A DNA stretch of 64,000 nt from Microbacterium sp. Marseille-Q6965 (GCF_946151065.1 NZ_CAMGZA010000001.1:682001-746000), one strand, 5' to 3'. Numbered from the stretch's first letter, positions 33,639 to 43,803 are shown. Notes: generated by a model from the sequence alone, not told the origin. Program-made: numbers and translations.

Positions 33639-34697
33639 CTAACGGCGCGCGTGGGTGGACGAGCGCACGACCAGGGCGGGTGCGGGGCGCTCCTCCTTCG
33701 GGGCGGGCTCTTCGCGCAGCGCCGCGAGCAGGCTGGCGATCGCCCGGCGGCCGAGATCGGCGAAATCGATGTGCACGGTGGTGAGCGGCGGCCAGACATG
33801 TGCCGCCACGGGAATATCGTCGAACCCCACGACGCTGACGTCGCGCGGGACGTCGAGCCCCGCGTCGCGGAACCCGTGCATGAGACCGATGGCCATGAGG
33901 TCGTTCGCGGCGAAGACCGCCGTGAAGTCCTGTCGCCGCGCGATCTCCATCCCGGCGTAGTGCCCGAAGTCCGCCGTCCAGTCGCCGCGGATCGGGGGGA
34001 TGGTCGGCAGGTCGGCATCGCGCAACGCCTGCAGGTAGCCGCGCATGCGGGAGTCGGCCTCGATCCAGTCCTGGGGCCCGGCCAGGTGGAGGATGTCCGT
34101 GTGGCCGAGGTCGACGAGGTGCTGCGTCGCGATTCGGGCCCCCTCGAGCTGATCCGGAGCGACGTGGGCGGTGGCCTCTCCCGAGGAGGTCTGCAGGCTC
34201 ACGAACGGAACGCCGATCGCCATCCCGCGCAGCACGTGGAAGACGCGCACCTGCGGCGCGAGCACGACGATGCCGTCGACCTGCTCGCGCAGCAGCTGAC
34301 GCACCGCCGCTCCGATCGCCTCCGCGCTCGTGTCCGGCAGGTTGAGCGTGGTCACCGAGAACCCCTCGGCGCGCGCCGCCTCCTCGATCGCGGCGATCGA
34401 GGCGGTGGGTCCGAACTCCCCCACCGTCGCGGAGAGCACGCCGATGAGATTGAGCTTGGACGTGACGAGCGCGCGCGCAGCCTGATTGGGTCGGTAATCC
34501 AGCTGGCGGATGGCGTCGAGGACGCGCTGCTTCGTCTCCTCGCGGATCGACGGATGTCCGTTGAGAACCCGCGACACGGTCTGATGCGAGACGACCGCGA
34601 GGCGCGCCACGTCGCGGATGCTCGGCATCCGGGGCCGCTCCGTCGCGTTCGCCACAGCCGTCTCGTCCTTCACCGTCTCCGCGATGCGCACGGTCAC
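33639..34697 (-). CDS. LacI-family transcriptional regulator
   Basis: 352 residues if started at GTG 34697; a Met at 34628 directly before SIRDVARLA is the more conventional LacI start (329 residues), but the extra codons keep very high GC3. The HTH is VSHQTVSRVLNG, followed by the hinge NQAARAL and a periplasmic-binding-like sensor domain (about 85-345) with GFDDIPVA. It is upstream of and codirectional with the sugar importer, so it is the likely repressor responding to that sugar. Confidence 0.88.
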   Translation of the reverse strand: MTVRIAETVKDETAVANATERPRMPSIRDVARLAVVSHQTVSRVLNGHPSIREETKQRVLDAIRQLDYRPNQAARALVTSKLNLIGVLSATVGEFGPTASIAAIEEAARAEGFSVTTLNLPDTSAEAIGAAVRQLLREQVDGIVVLAPQVRVFHVLRGMAIGVPFVSLQTSSGEATAHVAPDQLEGARIATQHLVDLGHTDILHLAGPQDWIEADSRMRGYLQALRDADLPTIPPIRGDWTADFGHYAGMEIARRQDFTAVFAANDLMAIGLMHGFRDAGLDVPRDVSVVGFDDIPVAAHVWPPLTTVHIDFADLGRRAIASLLAALREEPAPKEERPAPALVVRSSTHARR

Positions 34698-34750
34698 ATC
34701 GCTTCCCACAGTATGACGCACGGCGCGAGCCGGAGTCACCCGGGCGCGGC

Positions 34751-35662
34751 TCAGAGCAGTCCCTGCTCCTCCAGCCACCCCGTCGCGATCTCCTCGGGCG
34801 ACATCTGCTCCTGCGTGCTCTGCACGTTCAGCGCGACGAGGCCCTCGGGAGTGAGCGCGGCGCTGATCGGGTCGATCACGTCGGCGATCTCGTCCGCCAC
34901 GTCCGAGGACGCGATCGGGACGACGTTCGAGGCGAGGAAGAGGCCCTCGGGATCCTCCAGCGGCACGAGGTCCTCGGTCTGGATGCGCGGGTCGGCGGTG
35001 AAGACGTTCGCCACCTGGATCGTGCCGGCCAACAGGTCCTCGACGGTCGTGTCGCCCGTGGCGGAGAACTGCAGGTCGAGGCCGTAGACCTCCTGCGCGC
35101 CGCGGGGGCCGTACGGACGCTCCTCGAGCTCGGGCGGGCCGCCCAGCGTGAGCGGCTCGTCGACCTTTGCGAGGTCGGCGATCGTCGTCAGGCCGTGCTC
35201 CTCGGCGAAGGCGGCCGTCACGGTGTACGAGTCCTGGTCGGTGGCGGTCGACTGGTCGAGCGCGGTCAGCCCCTCGGGCAGCGCCTCGACGAGCGCGTCG
35301 TAGACCTCGTCCGCCGTGCGTGCCGAGGTCTCCGGGTCGTACTCCTGCTGCAAGAGGCTGCCGGTGTACTCCGGGAACAGGTCGATCTCGCCGCTCTCGA
35401 GGGAGGGCATGTAGGCCTCGCGCTGACCGATGTTGAACTGCCTCTCGACCGTGAAGCCCGCGTTCTCGAGGGCCTGCGCGTAGATCTCGGCGATGATCTC
35501 GTTCGAGTAGTAGGCCTGCGAGCCCACCACGATCGTCTCGTCGCCGCCGGAGCCGCCCGGCTCCTGCGTCTGCGGCGCGAGCGGGTCGGCGGAGGCGCAG
35601 CCGGCCAGCGCGAGGCTGAGCAGCGCGGTGGCGCCAAGGGCGAGGGAGCGAGGTGCGTTCAT
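34751..35662 (-). CDS. Glycine betaine/choline-type ABC transporter substrate-binding lipoprotein (OpuCC/ProX-like)
   Basis: 303 residues. Lipobox LAGC near 20-23, then an OpuAC-domain: VVGSQAYYSNEIIAEIYAQALENAG, the E-Y-T-G-S-L segment, and LNVQST near the end. This group binds quaternary amines (choline, glycine betaine, carnitine) as osmoprotectants. It is the fourth gene of the importer operon (ATPase, two permeases, binding protein), each overlapping the next by 4 nt (start ATG 35662 in ATGA). Confidence 0.88.
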   Translation of the reverse strand: MNAPRSLALGATALLSLALAGCASADPLAPQTQEPGGSGGDETIVVGSQAYYSNEIIAEIYAQALENAGFTVERQFNIGQREAYMPSLESGEIDLFPEYTGSLLQQEYDPETSARTADEVYDALVEALPEGLTALDQSTATDQDSYTVTAAFAEEHGLTTIADLAKVDEPLTLGGPPELEERPYGPRGAQEVYGLDLQFSATGDTTVEDLLAGTIQVANVFTADPRIQTEDLVPLEDPEGLFLASNVVPIASSDVADEIADVIDPISAALTPEGLVALNVQSTQEQMSPEEIATGWLEEQGLL

Positions 35663-36372
35663 GCGAATCGCCTTCTTTCGTTCGGTCGGGCGGCGCGGGG
35701 CGCCGGGTCGAGGGTGCCGCGCGGGATCGACGCGCGCTGGATCACGGCGAACACGGCGTCGAGCACGAGGGCCAGGGCCGCGACGGCGAGCGCGCCGCCC
35801 AGCACCTGTTCGAAGCGCCTCAGCTGGATGCCCTGGATGATGTCGTAGCCGAGGCCGCCGAGGTTGACGTACGCCGCGAGGGTGGCGGTGGCGACCACCT
35901 GCAGCACGGCGGAGCGCAGGCCGCCCACGAGCAGCGGCAGCCCCAGCGGCGCCTCGATGCGCCACAGCACCTGCCACCCGGTCATGCCCATCGCACGACC
36001 CGCGTCGATCGTGCGCCGATCGATGGCGTCGATCCCGGTGTAGGCGCCGGCCAGGATGGAGGGGATCGCCAGCAGGACGAACGCCGTGATCGCGGCCTCC
36101 GGCTTGCGGGCCACGCCCAGCAGCAGCACGAGCAGCAGGATCAGCCCGAACGAGGGCAGGGCACGGGCGGCGCCCGACACCGCCACCGCGATCTCGCGGC
36201 CGTGACCGGTGTGACCGATGTACCAGCCGAGCGGGATCGCGATGGCCGCCGCGATGGCCACCGACGCGAACGTGTAGAACAGATGCGCGAGCAGGGCGGC
36301 CGGCAGCGCGTTCGAGCCGCTGAGTCGCTCGGGTGAGAACAGCCAGGCGAGGGCGTCGACCAGCAGGTTCAT
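35659..36372 (-). CDS. Quaternary-amine ABC transporter permease 2 (OpuCB/OpuCD-like)
   Basis: 237 residues, about six membrane helices. Binding-protein-dependent transport inner-membrane domain; the EAA-like loop contains D-A-G-R-A-M-G-M-T followed by W-R-I-E-A-P-L-G-L-P. The ATG at 36372 overlaps the upstream permease stop. With its neighbour it forms the heterodimeric channel for osmoprotectant uptake. Confidence 0.88.
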   Translation of the reverse strand: MNLLVDALAWLFSPERLSGSNALPAALLAHLFYTFASVAIAAAIAIPLGWYIGHTGHGREIAVAVSGAARALPSFGLILLLVLLLGVARKPEAAITAFVLLAIPSILAGAYTGIDAIDRRTIDAGRAMGMTGWQVLWRIEAPLGLPLLVGGLRSAVLQVVATATLAAYVNLGGLGYDIIQGIQLRRFEQVLGGALAVAALALVLDAVFAVIQRASIPRGTLDPAPRAARPNERRRFA

Positions 36373-37046
36373 GCGTGCCCTCCCGCGACCGTCGCGATGC
36401 GGGACGAGCCGGCCGTCGCCGTCGCCCACGGCATCAGCACGCGTCCGGCGACCACGAGAAGGGCGTCGACGAGCAGGGCGACGAGCGCGACCGCTACGAC
36501 ACCCGCGAGGATCTCCTCGACGATCCGCCGCTGGAACCCGTTGGTGAACAGGTAGCCGAGGTTGGTCACGCCGATGAGGATGCCCACGGTCGCGAGTGAG
36601 ATCGTGCTGACCGCCGTCACACGCAGGCCCGCCAGGATGACGGGCCCCGCGAGCGGGAGCTCAACCGCCCAGAAGCCGCGCAGTTGGCCGTAACCCAGCG
36701 CGACGGCCGCCCGCCGCGCGTCCTCGTCCACGGCGTCGAAGCCGTCGGCCACGGAGCGGACGAGGATCGCGACGGCGTAGATGGTCAGGGCGAGCACCAG
36801 GTTGAGCGGGCTCAGCGTGCTCGTTCCGAACACCAGGGGCAGCAGCGGCAGCAGGGCGAGCGACGGCAGGGTGTAGAGGATGCCCGTGACCGTGAGCACG
36901 AGGCCACGCACGCGGCGGAAGCGGTGCGCGATCCAGCCCAGCGGCACCGCGAGCAGCAACCCGTAGAGGATCGGGGGCACGCTCTGGCGCAGGTGTTCGA
37001 CCGTGAGCTGGCCGATCAACCCCAGGTTGTCCAGCGTCCAGCTCAC
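36369..37046 (-). CDS. Quaternary-amine ABC transporter permease 1
   Basis: 225 residues from GTG 37046, overlapping the ATPase gene end. Six hydrophobic segments; the EAA-type loop reads A-A-V-A-L-G-Y-G followed by W-A-V-E-L-P-L-A-G-P. Paralogous to the next gene, as in OpuC systems. Confidence 0.88.
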   Translation of the reverse strand: MSWTLDNLGLIGQLTVEHLRQSVPPILYGLLLAVPLGWIAHRFRRVRGLVLTVTGILYTLPSLALLPLLPLVFGTSTLSPLNLVLALTIYAVAILVRSVADGFDAVDEDARRAAVALGYGQLRGFWAVELPLAGPVILAGLRVTAVSTISLATVGILIGVTNLGYLFTNGFQRRIVEEILAGVVAVALVALLVDALLVVAGRVLMPWATATAGSSRIATVAGGHA

Positions 37047-37897
37047 GTCGGTTCGCTCCGCGCCCCGGCCGCGGGCGCGGCGAGTTCGGGGCGCAACATG
37101 CCCTGGATGCGCCCCGACCCGTCGACCACCGCGGTGCCGTTGCGGGTCTCACGCAGCGTCAGTCCGCGGCGACCGTCGACGAGCCCCACGAACTCGCGCA
37201 CGAAGTCGTCGGCCGGGTCCTCGAGGATCTCGTCGGGCGTGCCCTGCTGCACGATGCGGCCGCCCTGGGCGAGGATCACGACCTCGTCGCCGAGCAGGAA
37301 CGCCTCGTCCACGTCGTGCGTCACGAAGACGGTGGTCTTCCCCAGCTCGCTCTGCAGCCGCAGCAGCTCGCGCTGCAGCTCGCGCCGCACGATGGGGTCG
37401 ACGGCGCCGAAGGGCTCATCCATGAGCAGGATGTTCGGGTCGGACGCCAGCGCCCTCGCCACCCCCACGCGCTGCTGCTGCCCGCCCGAGAGCTGCGCCG
37501 GGTAACGCGTGGCGAGGGCAGCGTCGAGGCCGACGGTGTCCATGAGCTCGCGCGCCCGCTCGCGGGCCTCCCGCTTGGGCACGCCGTTGAGCAGCGGCAC
37601 CGTCGCGATGTTGTCGATCACGCGCACGTGCGGCATGAGACCGGCGCTCTGCATGACGTAGCCGATGCTTCGGCGCAGGCGCACGGGGTCGCGGTCCTTC
37701 ACGTCCTCGTCATCGATCAGCACCGCGCCGCTGGTGGGCTCCACCATGCGGTTCACCATGCGCAGCAGGGTCGTCTTGCCGGAACCCGAGGAACCCACCA
37801 GCACGACGGTCTTGTGCGACGGCACGACAAGGCTCACGTCGGCCACGGCGACCGTGCCTCCCGCGTACTCCTTGCGAACGGAGCGGAACTCGATCAT
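37043..37897 (-). CDS. Quaternary-amine ABC transporter ATP-binding protein (OpuCA-like)
   Basis: 284 residues. Walker A GSSGSGKTT (about residue 35), signature LSGGQQQR, Walker B ILLMDEPFGAVD, switch His in VTHD. Beyond about residue 235 it has a short tail (ETRNGTAVVDGSGRIQG) that is probably a partial CBS-type/regulatory extension; full OpuCA proteins carry two CBS domains, which are not present here. Begins 4 nt after the DUF427 gene. Confidence 0.88.
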   Translation of the reverse strand: MIEFRSVRKEYAGGTVAVADVSLVVPSHKTVVLVGSSGSGKTTLLRMVNRMVEPTSGAVLIDDEDVKDRDPVRLRRSIGYVMQSAGLMPHVRVIDNIATVPLLNGVPKREARERARELMDTVGLDAALATRYPAQLSGGQQQRVGVARALASDPNILLMDEPFGAVDPIVRRELQRELLRLQSELGKTTVFVTHDVDEAFLLGDEVVILAQGGRIVQQGTPDEILEDPADDFVREFVGLVDGRRGLTLRETRNGTAVVDGSGRIQGMLRPELAAPAAGARSEPT

Positions 37898-37901
37898 CCG
37901 C

Positions 37902-38201
37902 TCAGAGGAGCGTCACGGCGGGGCTGAACGCGATGTACTGCCTCGCGTCCGTGCCGATCCGCTCGATCGCCTCGGGCGGCATCGACGGGTAGCACCACGC
38001 CGCGTCGCGCTCCGTCTCGCCGTCCGCGGTCAGCGAGTAGTACTGGATCTCACCGCGCCAGCTGCAGGTGTACGGCGTGGGCGACGCCAACAGCAGGTCG
38101 CGGTCCACGCGGCTCGGCGGGAAATACCAGGCCCCGTCGATCCGCAGTAGCTCGTCCTCCGGTGCCTCCGCGACCACCCGGTCGCGCCACAGTGCCTTCA
38201 T
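37902..38201 (-). CDS. DUF427-domain protein
   Basis: 99 residues, the size of a single DUF427 domain. Visible: WYFPPSRVD, TPYTCSWRGEIQYYSL and the family W-C-Y-P segment. Function unknown. GGAGG lies 4 nt before ATG 38201. It is immediately upstream of the osmoprotectant ATPase gene (4-nt gap), so it is probably the first cistron of that operon, although DUF427 is not known to take part in transport. Confidence 0.82.
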   Translation of the reverse strand: MKALWRDRVVAEAPEDELLRIDGAWYFPPSRVDRDLLLASPTPYTCSWRGEIQYYSLTADGETERDAAWCYPSMPPEAIERIGTDARQYIAFSPAVTLL

Positions 38202-38298
38202 CGCCCCTCCAGTCGGTCGGTTTCGGGCGTGTTCCGACGATACCGTCGGGCACCGACATCGGGCTCGCCTTTCGCGAATGTGACGCGGACGCGGCCGG

Positions 38299-39231
38299 TC
38301 AGCCGACGACGCGGGCTCCCGGCACGGGGCCGTGCACGTGCAGCGCGACGTGGCCGGCGGCGCTCATGGTCACCTGCAGGTCGATCGCCTCCTCGGGCCC
38401 CCCGCAGAGGAAGGCGAGCGTCGGACCGGAGCCCGAGACGATGCCGGCGAGCGCGCCCTCCCGCTCGCCCAGCTCGAGCACGGGGGCGAGGTCCGGACGC
38501 ATCTGCAGCGTGGCGGCCTGCAGGTCGTTGCGCAGCGTCGAGGCGAGCATCCGGGCGTCCCCGGCCCGCAGGGCGTGCAGGACGTCGGCGTCGACCTGCG
38601 GCACGGCCGGGACCGGCCCGATGTCCACGCGGTGCCGCTCGCGGTGCCGGTCGAGCTCACCGTAGACCGCCGGGGTCGACACACCCTCCTCGCTCGTGAC
38701 GAGCACCCAGTCGAACCGTCCGCGCGCAAGGGCGGGGCTGAGCCGATCGCCGCGACCGACGCCGATCGCGGTGCCGCCCATCAGGGCGAACGGCACATCG
38801 GCGCCGAGCCGCGCCGCAAGCCGATGCAGCTCACCGGTGGGCAGCTCGGTGCCCCACAGGGCGTCGCACGCGACGAGCGCCGCCGCCGCGTCGGCCGAGC
38901 CGCCGCCCATGCCGCCCGCCACCGGCACCTGTTTGTGCACCTCGAGGTGCACGCCGCCCTCGTACCCGGTCTCGGCCGCCAGCAGCCGCGCCGCCCGCAG
39001 GGCGAGGTTGCGGTCGTCGACCGGCACGCCCTCCAAGGGCACCGATCCGTTCACCGCCATCGTGAAGTCATCGGCGTAGGTCGCCACGACGTCCTCGTAG
39101 AGCGAGACGGCCTGGAAGGCCGTGGCGAGCTCGTGGTACCCGTCGTCGTCGAGGCCCCCCACCTGCAGGAAGACGTTGATCTTGCCCGGGGCACGCACTC
39201 GCACCGAGGGGAAGATCTCCGCGAGAGTCAT
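38299..39231 (-). CDS. ispE: 4-diphosphocytidyl-2-C-methyl-D-erythritol kinase
   Basis: 310 residues, GHMP kinase family; fourth enzyme of the MEP isoprenoid pathway. Seen: [12 protein letters not shown] near residue 14, the ATP-binding [17 protein letters not shown] (about 107-123), and the third motif [10 protein letters not shown] near 268. In many actinobacteria it directly follows rsmA; here an aldo/keto reductase gene is inserted between them. ATG 39231 lies 10 nt after the reductase stop. Confidence 0.95.
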   Translation of the reverse strand: MTLAEIFPSVRVRAPGKINVFLQVGGLDDDGYHELATAFQAVSLYEDVVATYADDFTMAVNGSVPLEGVPVDDRNLALRAARLLAAETGYEGGVHLEVHKQVPVAGGMGGGSADAAAALVACDALWGTELPTGELHRLAARLGADVPFALMGGTAIGVGRGDRLSPALARGRFDWVLVTSEEGVSTPAVYGELDRHRERHRVDIGPVPAVPQVDADVLHALRAGDARMLASTLRNDLQAATLQMRPDLAPVLELGEREGALAGIVSGSGPTLAFLCGGPEEAIDLQVTMSAAGHVALHVHGPVPGARVVG

Positions 39232-39241
39232 CGGCGCCCGC

Positions 39242-40318
39242 TCACTCGGTCGCGGGGGATGTCGCCCACAGCTGCGCGCCGACCCCGTCGGCCAGCGCGT
39301 CGATCCGCTCCCGTTCCTCGGTCGTGAGGGCGGGACCGTCGAGGGCGGCGAGGTTCTCGTCCAGCTGCTCGACGCGGGAGGCGCCGATGAGCGCCGAGAC
39401 GACCACCGGATCACGCAGCACCCACTGGATGGCCAGCTGGGCCAGCGTCTGGCCCCGCTCCGTCGCGATCACGTCCAGGCCGCGCAGCGTCGCCAGCGCG
39501 CTGTCCGAGAGGCGGCTGTTCGGCAGGGAGCGACGCTGCTGCGCGCGCTCGGCGGTGCCGTCGCCGAGGTACTTCGACGTCAGCAGGCCCTGCGCCAGGG
39601 GCGTGAAGGCGATGGCCCCCATCCCCTCCTGACGCAGCACGCCGGTCAGGCCGTCCTCGATCCAGCGGTTCAGGATCGAGTAGGAGGGCTGGTGGATCAC
39701 CAGCGGAGTGCCGAGCGAGCGGGCGATCGCCTTGGCCTCGGCCGTGCGCTCGGCCGAGTACGACGAGATGCCCACGTACAGCGCCTTGCCCTGGCGCACG
39801 AGCGTGTCGAGAGCACCGATCGTCTCCTCCAGAGGAGTGACGGGATCGGTGCGGTGGGAGTAGAAGATGTCGACGTAGTCCAGGCCCATCCGCGCGAGCG
39901 ACTGCTCGGCACTGGCGAGGATGTACTTGCGCGAGCCGAAGTCGCCGTACGGGCCGGGCCACATGTCGAAGCCGGCCTTCGACGAGATGATGAGCTCGTC
40001 TCGGTAGGGGCGGAAATCCTCGGCGAAGATGCGGCCGAAGTTCTTCTCGGCCGAGCCGTACGGCGGCCCGTAGTTGTTGGCGAGATCGAAGTGCGTGATG
40101 CCGCGGTCGAAGGCGTGGCGCAGAAGCCTGCGCTGGTTGTCGATCGGGACGTTGTCGCCGAAGTTCCACCACAGGCCGAGCGAGAGCGGCGGCAGGTAGA
40201 GCCCCGAGTCGCCCACCTGCCGGTAGTCGTTGCGCGCGTAGCGCCCCTCGTGCGCCGCGTAGGGCCGGTGGATGTCGGCGATGTCGGCGACCGTGCGGAA
40301 TCGGGGGCTCTCGCTCAT
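39242..40318 (-). CDS. Aldo/keto reductase (YghZ / L-glyceraldehyde-3-phosphate reductase-like)
   Basis: 358 residues, typical of the AKR14/YghZ group. Catalytic tetrad visible: Asp in FDLANNYG, Tyr in the same segment, Lys in SSKAG, His in YSHR. The NADPH site ends in [16 protein letters not shown] element ends 6 nt before ATG 40318 (minus strand), suggesting a leaderless promoter. It separates rsmA from ispE, which are adjacent in related genomes. Confidence 0.88.
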   Translation of the reverse strand: MSESPRFRTVADIADIHRPYAAHEGRYARNDYRQVGDSGLYLPPLSLGLWWNFGDNVPIDNQRRLLRHAFDRGITHFDLANNYGPPYGSAEKNFGRIFAEDFRPYRDELIISSKAGFDMWPGPYGDFGSRKYILASAEQSLARMGLDYVDIFYSHRTDPVTPLEETIGALDTLVRQGKALYVGISSYSAERTAEAKAIARSLGTPLVIHQPSYSILNRWIEDGLTGVLRQEGMGAIAFTPLAQGLLTSKYLGDGTAERAQQRRSLPNSRLSDSALATLRGLDVIATERGQTLAQLAIQWVLRDPVVVSALIGASRVEQLDENLAALDGPALTTEERERIDALADGVGAQLWATSPATE

Positions 40319-40375
40319 GGCTTCACCCTACCCACGCCCGCGCCGCCGACACACGGCGGGTTCGAAGCGCGGGCG

Positions 40376-41215
40376 TCACATGGCCAGCGCGATGCGGTGG
40401 AAGTCCGCGATGCCGAGCGCCTCGCCCCGCGCCGTCGGATCCACGCCCGCGCGCTCCAGCACGGCGGACGCCGCCGCCGATCCGCCGAGCTCACCGGCAA
40501 GGGCCTGTCGCAGCATCTTCCGCCGCTGCTGGAACGCCGCGTCGACGATCCGGAAGGTGGCGTCCCGCTCGCCCTCCGGCCCGCGGGGCTCGACGTCACG
40601 GTCGAAGGCGACGAGCACGCTGTCGACGTTCGGCACCGGCCAGAACACCTGTCGCGACACCGTGCCCGCCAATCGCCACGGCCCGTACCACGCGGCCTTG
40701 GCGCTCGGCGCGCCGTACACCTTGCTGCCCGGGGCGGCAGCCAGCCGCTCCCCCACCTCGGCCTGCACCATGACGACGCCGCGCTCCAGTGCGGGGAAGG
40801 TCTGCATGAAGTGCAGCAGCACGGGCACCGACACGTTGTAAGGCAGGTTGGCCACGAGCACGCGCGGGTCGCCGGGAAGCTCAGCGACCCTCAGGGCATC
40901 GGCGTCGATGACGGTGAGGGCGCCCTCCGGCACCCCGTGAGCGCGCGCCGTCGCCGGCAGCTCCGCGGCCAGGCGGTGGTCGATCTCGACGGCCGTGACC
41001 GCGGCCCCGGTCTCGAGGATCGCGAGCGTGAGCGAGCCCAGCCCCGGGCCCACCTCGACGACCCGGTCGTCCTTGGACACCCTCGCGACCTGCACGATCC
41101 GGCGGACGGTGTTGGCGTCGACGACGAAGTTCTGCCCCAGCTTCTTCGTCGGCGTGACGTCGAGTCGAGCGGCCAGCGTGCGGATCTCCGACGGGCCGAG
41201 CAGCGTCACGGTCAT
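40376..41215 (-). CDS. rsmA: 16S rRNA (adenine1518/1519-N6)-dimethyltransferase
   Basis: 279 residues. Complete and distinct from the broken erm 4.6 kb upstream: LGQNFVVD (about 26), SAM motif I EVGPGLGSLT (about 55), acidic VEIDH, and catalytic NLPYNVS (about 122). It dimethylates two adjacent adenines in helix 45 of 16S rRNA during 30S assembly. A GATGAT hexamer 6 nt before ATG 41215 is a weak leaderless -10 candidate. Followed by the reductase and ispE. Confidence 0.95.
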   Translation of the reverse strand: MTVTLLGPSEIRTLAARLDVTPTKKLGQNFVVDANTVRRIVQVARVSKDDRVVEVGPGLGSLTLAILETGAAVTAVEIDHRLAAELPATARAHGVPEGALTVIDADALRVAELPGDPRVLVANLPYNVSVPVLLHFMQTFPALERGVVMVQAEVGERLAAAPGSKVYGAPSAKAAWYGPWRLAGTVSRQVFWPVPNVDSVLVAFDRDVEPRGPEGERDATFRIVDAAFQQRRKMLRQALAGELGGSAAASAVLERAGVDPTARGEALGIADFHRIALAM

Positions 41216-41230
41216 CCGCCCATCATCCCA

Positions 41231-43735
41231 TCAGAGCCGGCCGGCCCATGTCACGTGCACGACCGCGGACCCCTGCTCGTCGCTTGCCGCCAGGTCGACC
41301 TCGGCGCGGATCCGCCAGTCGTGGTCGCCCGCCGGATCCACGAGCGTCTGCTCCACGCGCCACGTGCCGGGCTCCTCCTCGATCCGGCATAGGGCCGGGG
41401 AGCGAGCGGCACCGCCGGTGAGCAGCTCGTCGTGCTCGGCGTAGTAGGCATCGAGCACGGCGGGCCAGTCGATGAGCGGATCGAGCGCGGTCAGTTCCTC
41501 GTCGCGCTCGAGCGCCGCGAGCTGCACGCGCCGGAACAGCTCGTTGCGCACGAGAACCGTGAACGCGCGACGGTTGGCCACGAGAGACGGTGGCGCGGGC
41601 GGCAGGGCGTCGGGCTCGTCCGAGACATCGGCGCCGGCCGCCAGGGCCTCCCATTCGTCGACGAGGCTCGAGTCCACCTGTCGCACCAGCTCTCCGAGCC
41701 ACGCGATGATGTCCTCCAGCTCCTCGGTGCGGGCCTCGGCAGGCACCGTCTGGCGAATGGCCCGGTACGCGTCGCTGAGGTAGCGCAGCACCAGCCCCTC
41801 GCTGCGCCCCAGCTGATACCAGCCCACGAACTCCGCGAAGCTCATGGCACGCTCGTACATGTCACGCACGACCGACTTCGGCCGCAGCGGGAAGTCCCGG
41901 ATCCACGGCTGGCTGGAGGCGAACACGGCATACGCCTGCTCCAGCAGTTCCCGCAGCGGCCGCGGGTAGGTGACCTCCTCGAGCGCGTCCATGCGCTCCT
42001 CGTACTCCATGCCCTCCCGTTTCATCGCCGCGACGGCCTCGCCACGCGCCCGGTACTCCTGCTGGGACAGGATCTGCCGCGGATCGTCGAGGGTCGCCTC
42101 GATCACGCTCACGACGTCGAGCGCGTAATGCCCCGTCCCGGCCCCCTCCGCCCCGTCCTCGGGGTCGAGCAGATCGATCGCGGCGAGCGCGAACGGCGAC
42201 AGCGGCTGGTTCAGCGCGAAGTTCGGCTGCAGCTCCACGACGAGCCGGATCTCCCCGTCGCCCGTGACCTCGACCACGCCCGCCTCGCGCAGCGTGCGGA
42301 AGATCGCCAGCGCGCGGCGGGCGAGCGCGAAACGCTGCGCGGAAGGCTGATGGTTGTCGAAGACGAGGCCCCGCACGTGACCGAAGACGTCCCCGCCGCG
42401 CCCGATCACGTTGATGAGCATCGCCGAGGTGATCTGCAGCTGCGGCTGCAGCGGCTCGGGCTGCGCCTGGACGATCCGCTCGAACGTCTCCTCGCTCCAG
42501 TTCACGAAGCCGTCGGGCGCCTTCTTCTTCGTGATCTTCTTCAGCTTCTTCGGATCGTCGCCCGCCTTGCGCCGCGCCTGCTCGTTCTCGATGTCGTGCT
42601 CGGGGGCCAGCGCGATGACGTTGCCGTACGGGTCGTAGCCTGCCCGCCCGGCGCGGCCGGCGATCTGGTGGAACTCCCGGGCCGACAGGCGGCGCATGCG
42701 CGTGCCGTCGAACTTCGACAGCGCCGTGACGAGCACGGTCCGGATCGGCACGTTGATGCCCACGCCGAGCGTGTCGGTGCCGCAGATGACCCGCAGCAGG
42801 CCCCGCTGCGCGAGGGTCTCGACGAGCCGCCGGTATCGCGGCAGCATGCCGGCGTGGTGTACGCCGATGCCCGCGCGCACAAGCCGGGAGAGCGTCTTGC
42901 CGAACGCGGTCGTGAACCGGAAGTCGCCGATCGCCTCCGCGATCGCGTCGCGCTGCTCGCGGCTGGCGACCCGCACGCTCGCGAGGGCCTGCGCGCGCTC
43001 CATCGCCGCCGCCTGCGAGAAGTGCACGATGTAGACCGGGACCTCCGATTCCTCGAGCAGCCGCTCCACCACCTCGTGGGCCGGGCGCTTCTCGTAGGCG
43101 AAGTGCAGCGGCACGGGGCGCTCCGCACCGGCGACGAGGGTCGTCGTCCGGCCGGTGCGGCGGGTGAGGTCGCTCTCGATGGCCGCGGTGTCTCCGAGCG
43201 TGGCCGACATGAGCAGGAACTGCGCGCGGGGCAGCAGCAGCAGGGGCACCTGCCACGCCCACCCTCGCTCCCGATCGCCGTAATAGTGGAACTCGTCCAT
43301 CACCACCATGTCGACGTCGGCCTCCGCCCCGCGACGCAGGGCGATGTTGGCGAGGATCTCGGCGGTGCAGCAGACGATGGGTGCGTCGGGGTTCACCGAC
43401 GAGTCGCCCGTGACCATCCCCACGTTCTCCGCGCCGAAGAGGTCGACGAGGGCGAAGAACTTCTCGCTCACGAGCGCCTTGATCGGCGCCGTGTAGTAGC
43501 TGCGCCCGCCGCGCGCCATGCTGACGGCGTGCGCCGCGACCGCGACGAGCGACTTGCCTGTGCCCGTGGGCGTGGCGAGGATGACGTTCGATCCGGAGAC
43601 GAGCTCGATGACCGCCTCGTCCTGCGCGGGATAGAGCGTCACGCCGCCGTCAGAGGCCCAGCCGACGAAGGCGTCGTAGAGCCCGTCGGGATCGCTGCCG
43701 GTTCCGGCGATCCGGTCACGCAGCGAGGTGTCCAT
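41231..43735 (-). CDS. Ski2-like DEAD/DEAH-box RNA helicase
   Basis: 834 residues. Walker A ATPTGTGKS (about 57-65), motif II DEFHYYGD, SAT motif LLMSATL, and motif VI HQIAGRAGRAGYD. The C-terminal part (about 500-830) is the DUF3516-type extension seen in actinobacterial Ski2/HelY-like helicases. It probably acts in RNA decay or ribosome-related RNA remodelling. ATG 43735 is chosen (a Met three codons earlier is also open) because GAGAAT lies 7 nt upstream; the open frame continuing to 44185 is a shadow of the divergent ABC-F gene. It is 15 nt upstream of rsmA. Confidence 0.88.
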   Translation of the reverse strand: MDTSLRDRIAGTGSDPDGLYDAFVGWASDGGVTLYPAQDEAVIELVSGSNVILATPTGTGKSLVAVAAHAVSMARGGRSYYTAPIKALVSEKFFALVDLFGAENVGMVTGDSSVNPDAPIVCCTAEILANIALRRGAEADVDMVVMDEFHYYGDRERGWAWQVPLLLLPRAQFLLMSATLGDTAAIESDLTRRTGRTTTLVAGAERPVPLHFAYEKRPAHEVVERLLEESEVPVYIVHFSQAAAMERAQALASVRVASREQRDAIAEAIGDFRFTTAFGKTLSRLVRAGIGVHHAGMLPRYRRLVETLAQRGLLRVICGTDTLGVGINVPIRTVLVTALSKFDGTRMRRLSAREFHQIAGRAGRAGYDPYGNVIALAPEHDIENEQARRKAGDDPKKLKKITKKKAPDGFVNWSEETFERIVQAQPEPLQPQLQITSAMLINVIGRGGDVFGHVRGLVFDNHQPSAQRFALARRALAIFRTLREAGVVEVTGDGEIRLVVELQPNFALNQPLSPFALAAIDLLDPEDGAEGAGTGHYALDVVSVIEATLDDPRQILSQQEYRARGEAVAAMKREGMEYEERMDALEEVTYPRPLRELLEQAYAVFASSQPWIRDFPLRPKSVVRDMYERAMSFAEFVGWYQLGRSEGLVLRYLSDAYRAIRQTVPAEARTEELEDIIAWLGELVRQVDSSLVDEWEALAAGADVSDEPDALPPAPPSLVANRRAFTVLVRNELFRRVQLAALERDEELTALDPLIDWPAVLDAYYAEHDELLTGGAARSPALCRIEEEPGTWRVEQTLVDPAGDHDWRIRAEVDLAASDEQGSAVVHVTWAGRL

Positions 43736-43803
43736 TCCGTCCATTCTCGCAGGCCGGCACCGCACACCGTCTTCTCGGGGTGTCGCTCGGGGGGCCGAAT
43801 GCG

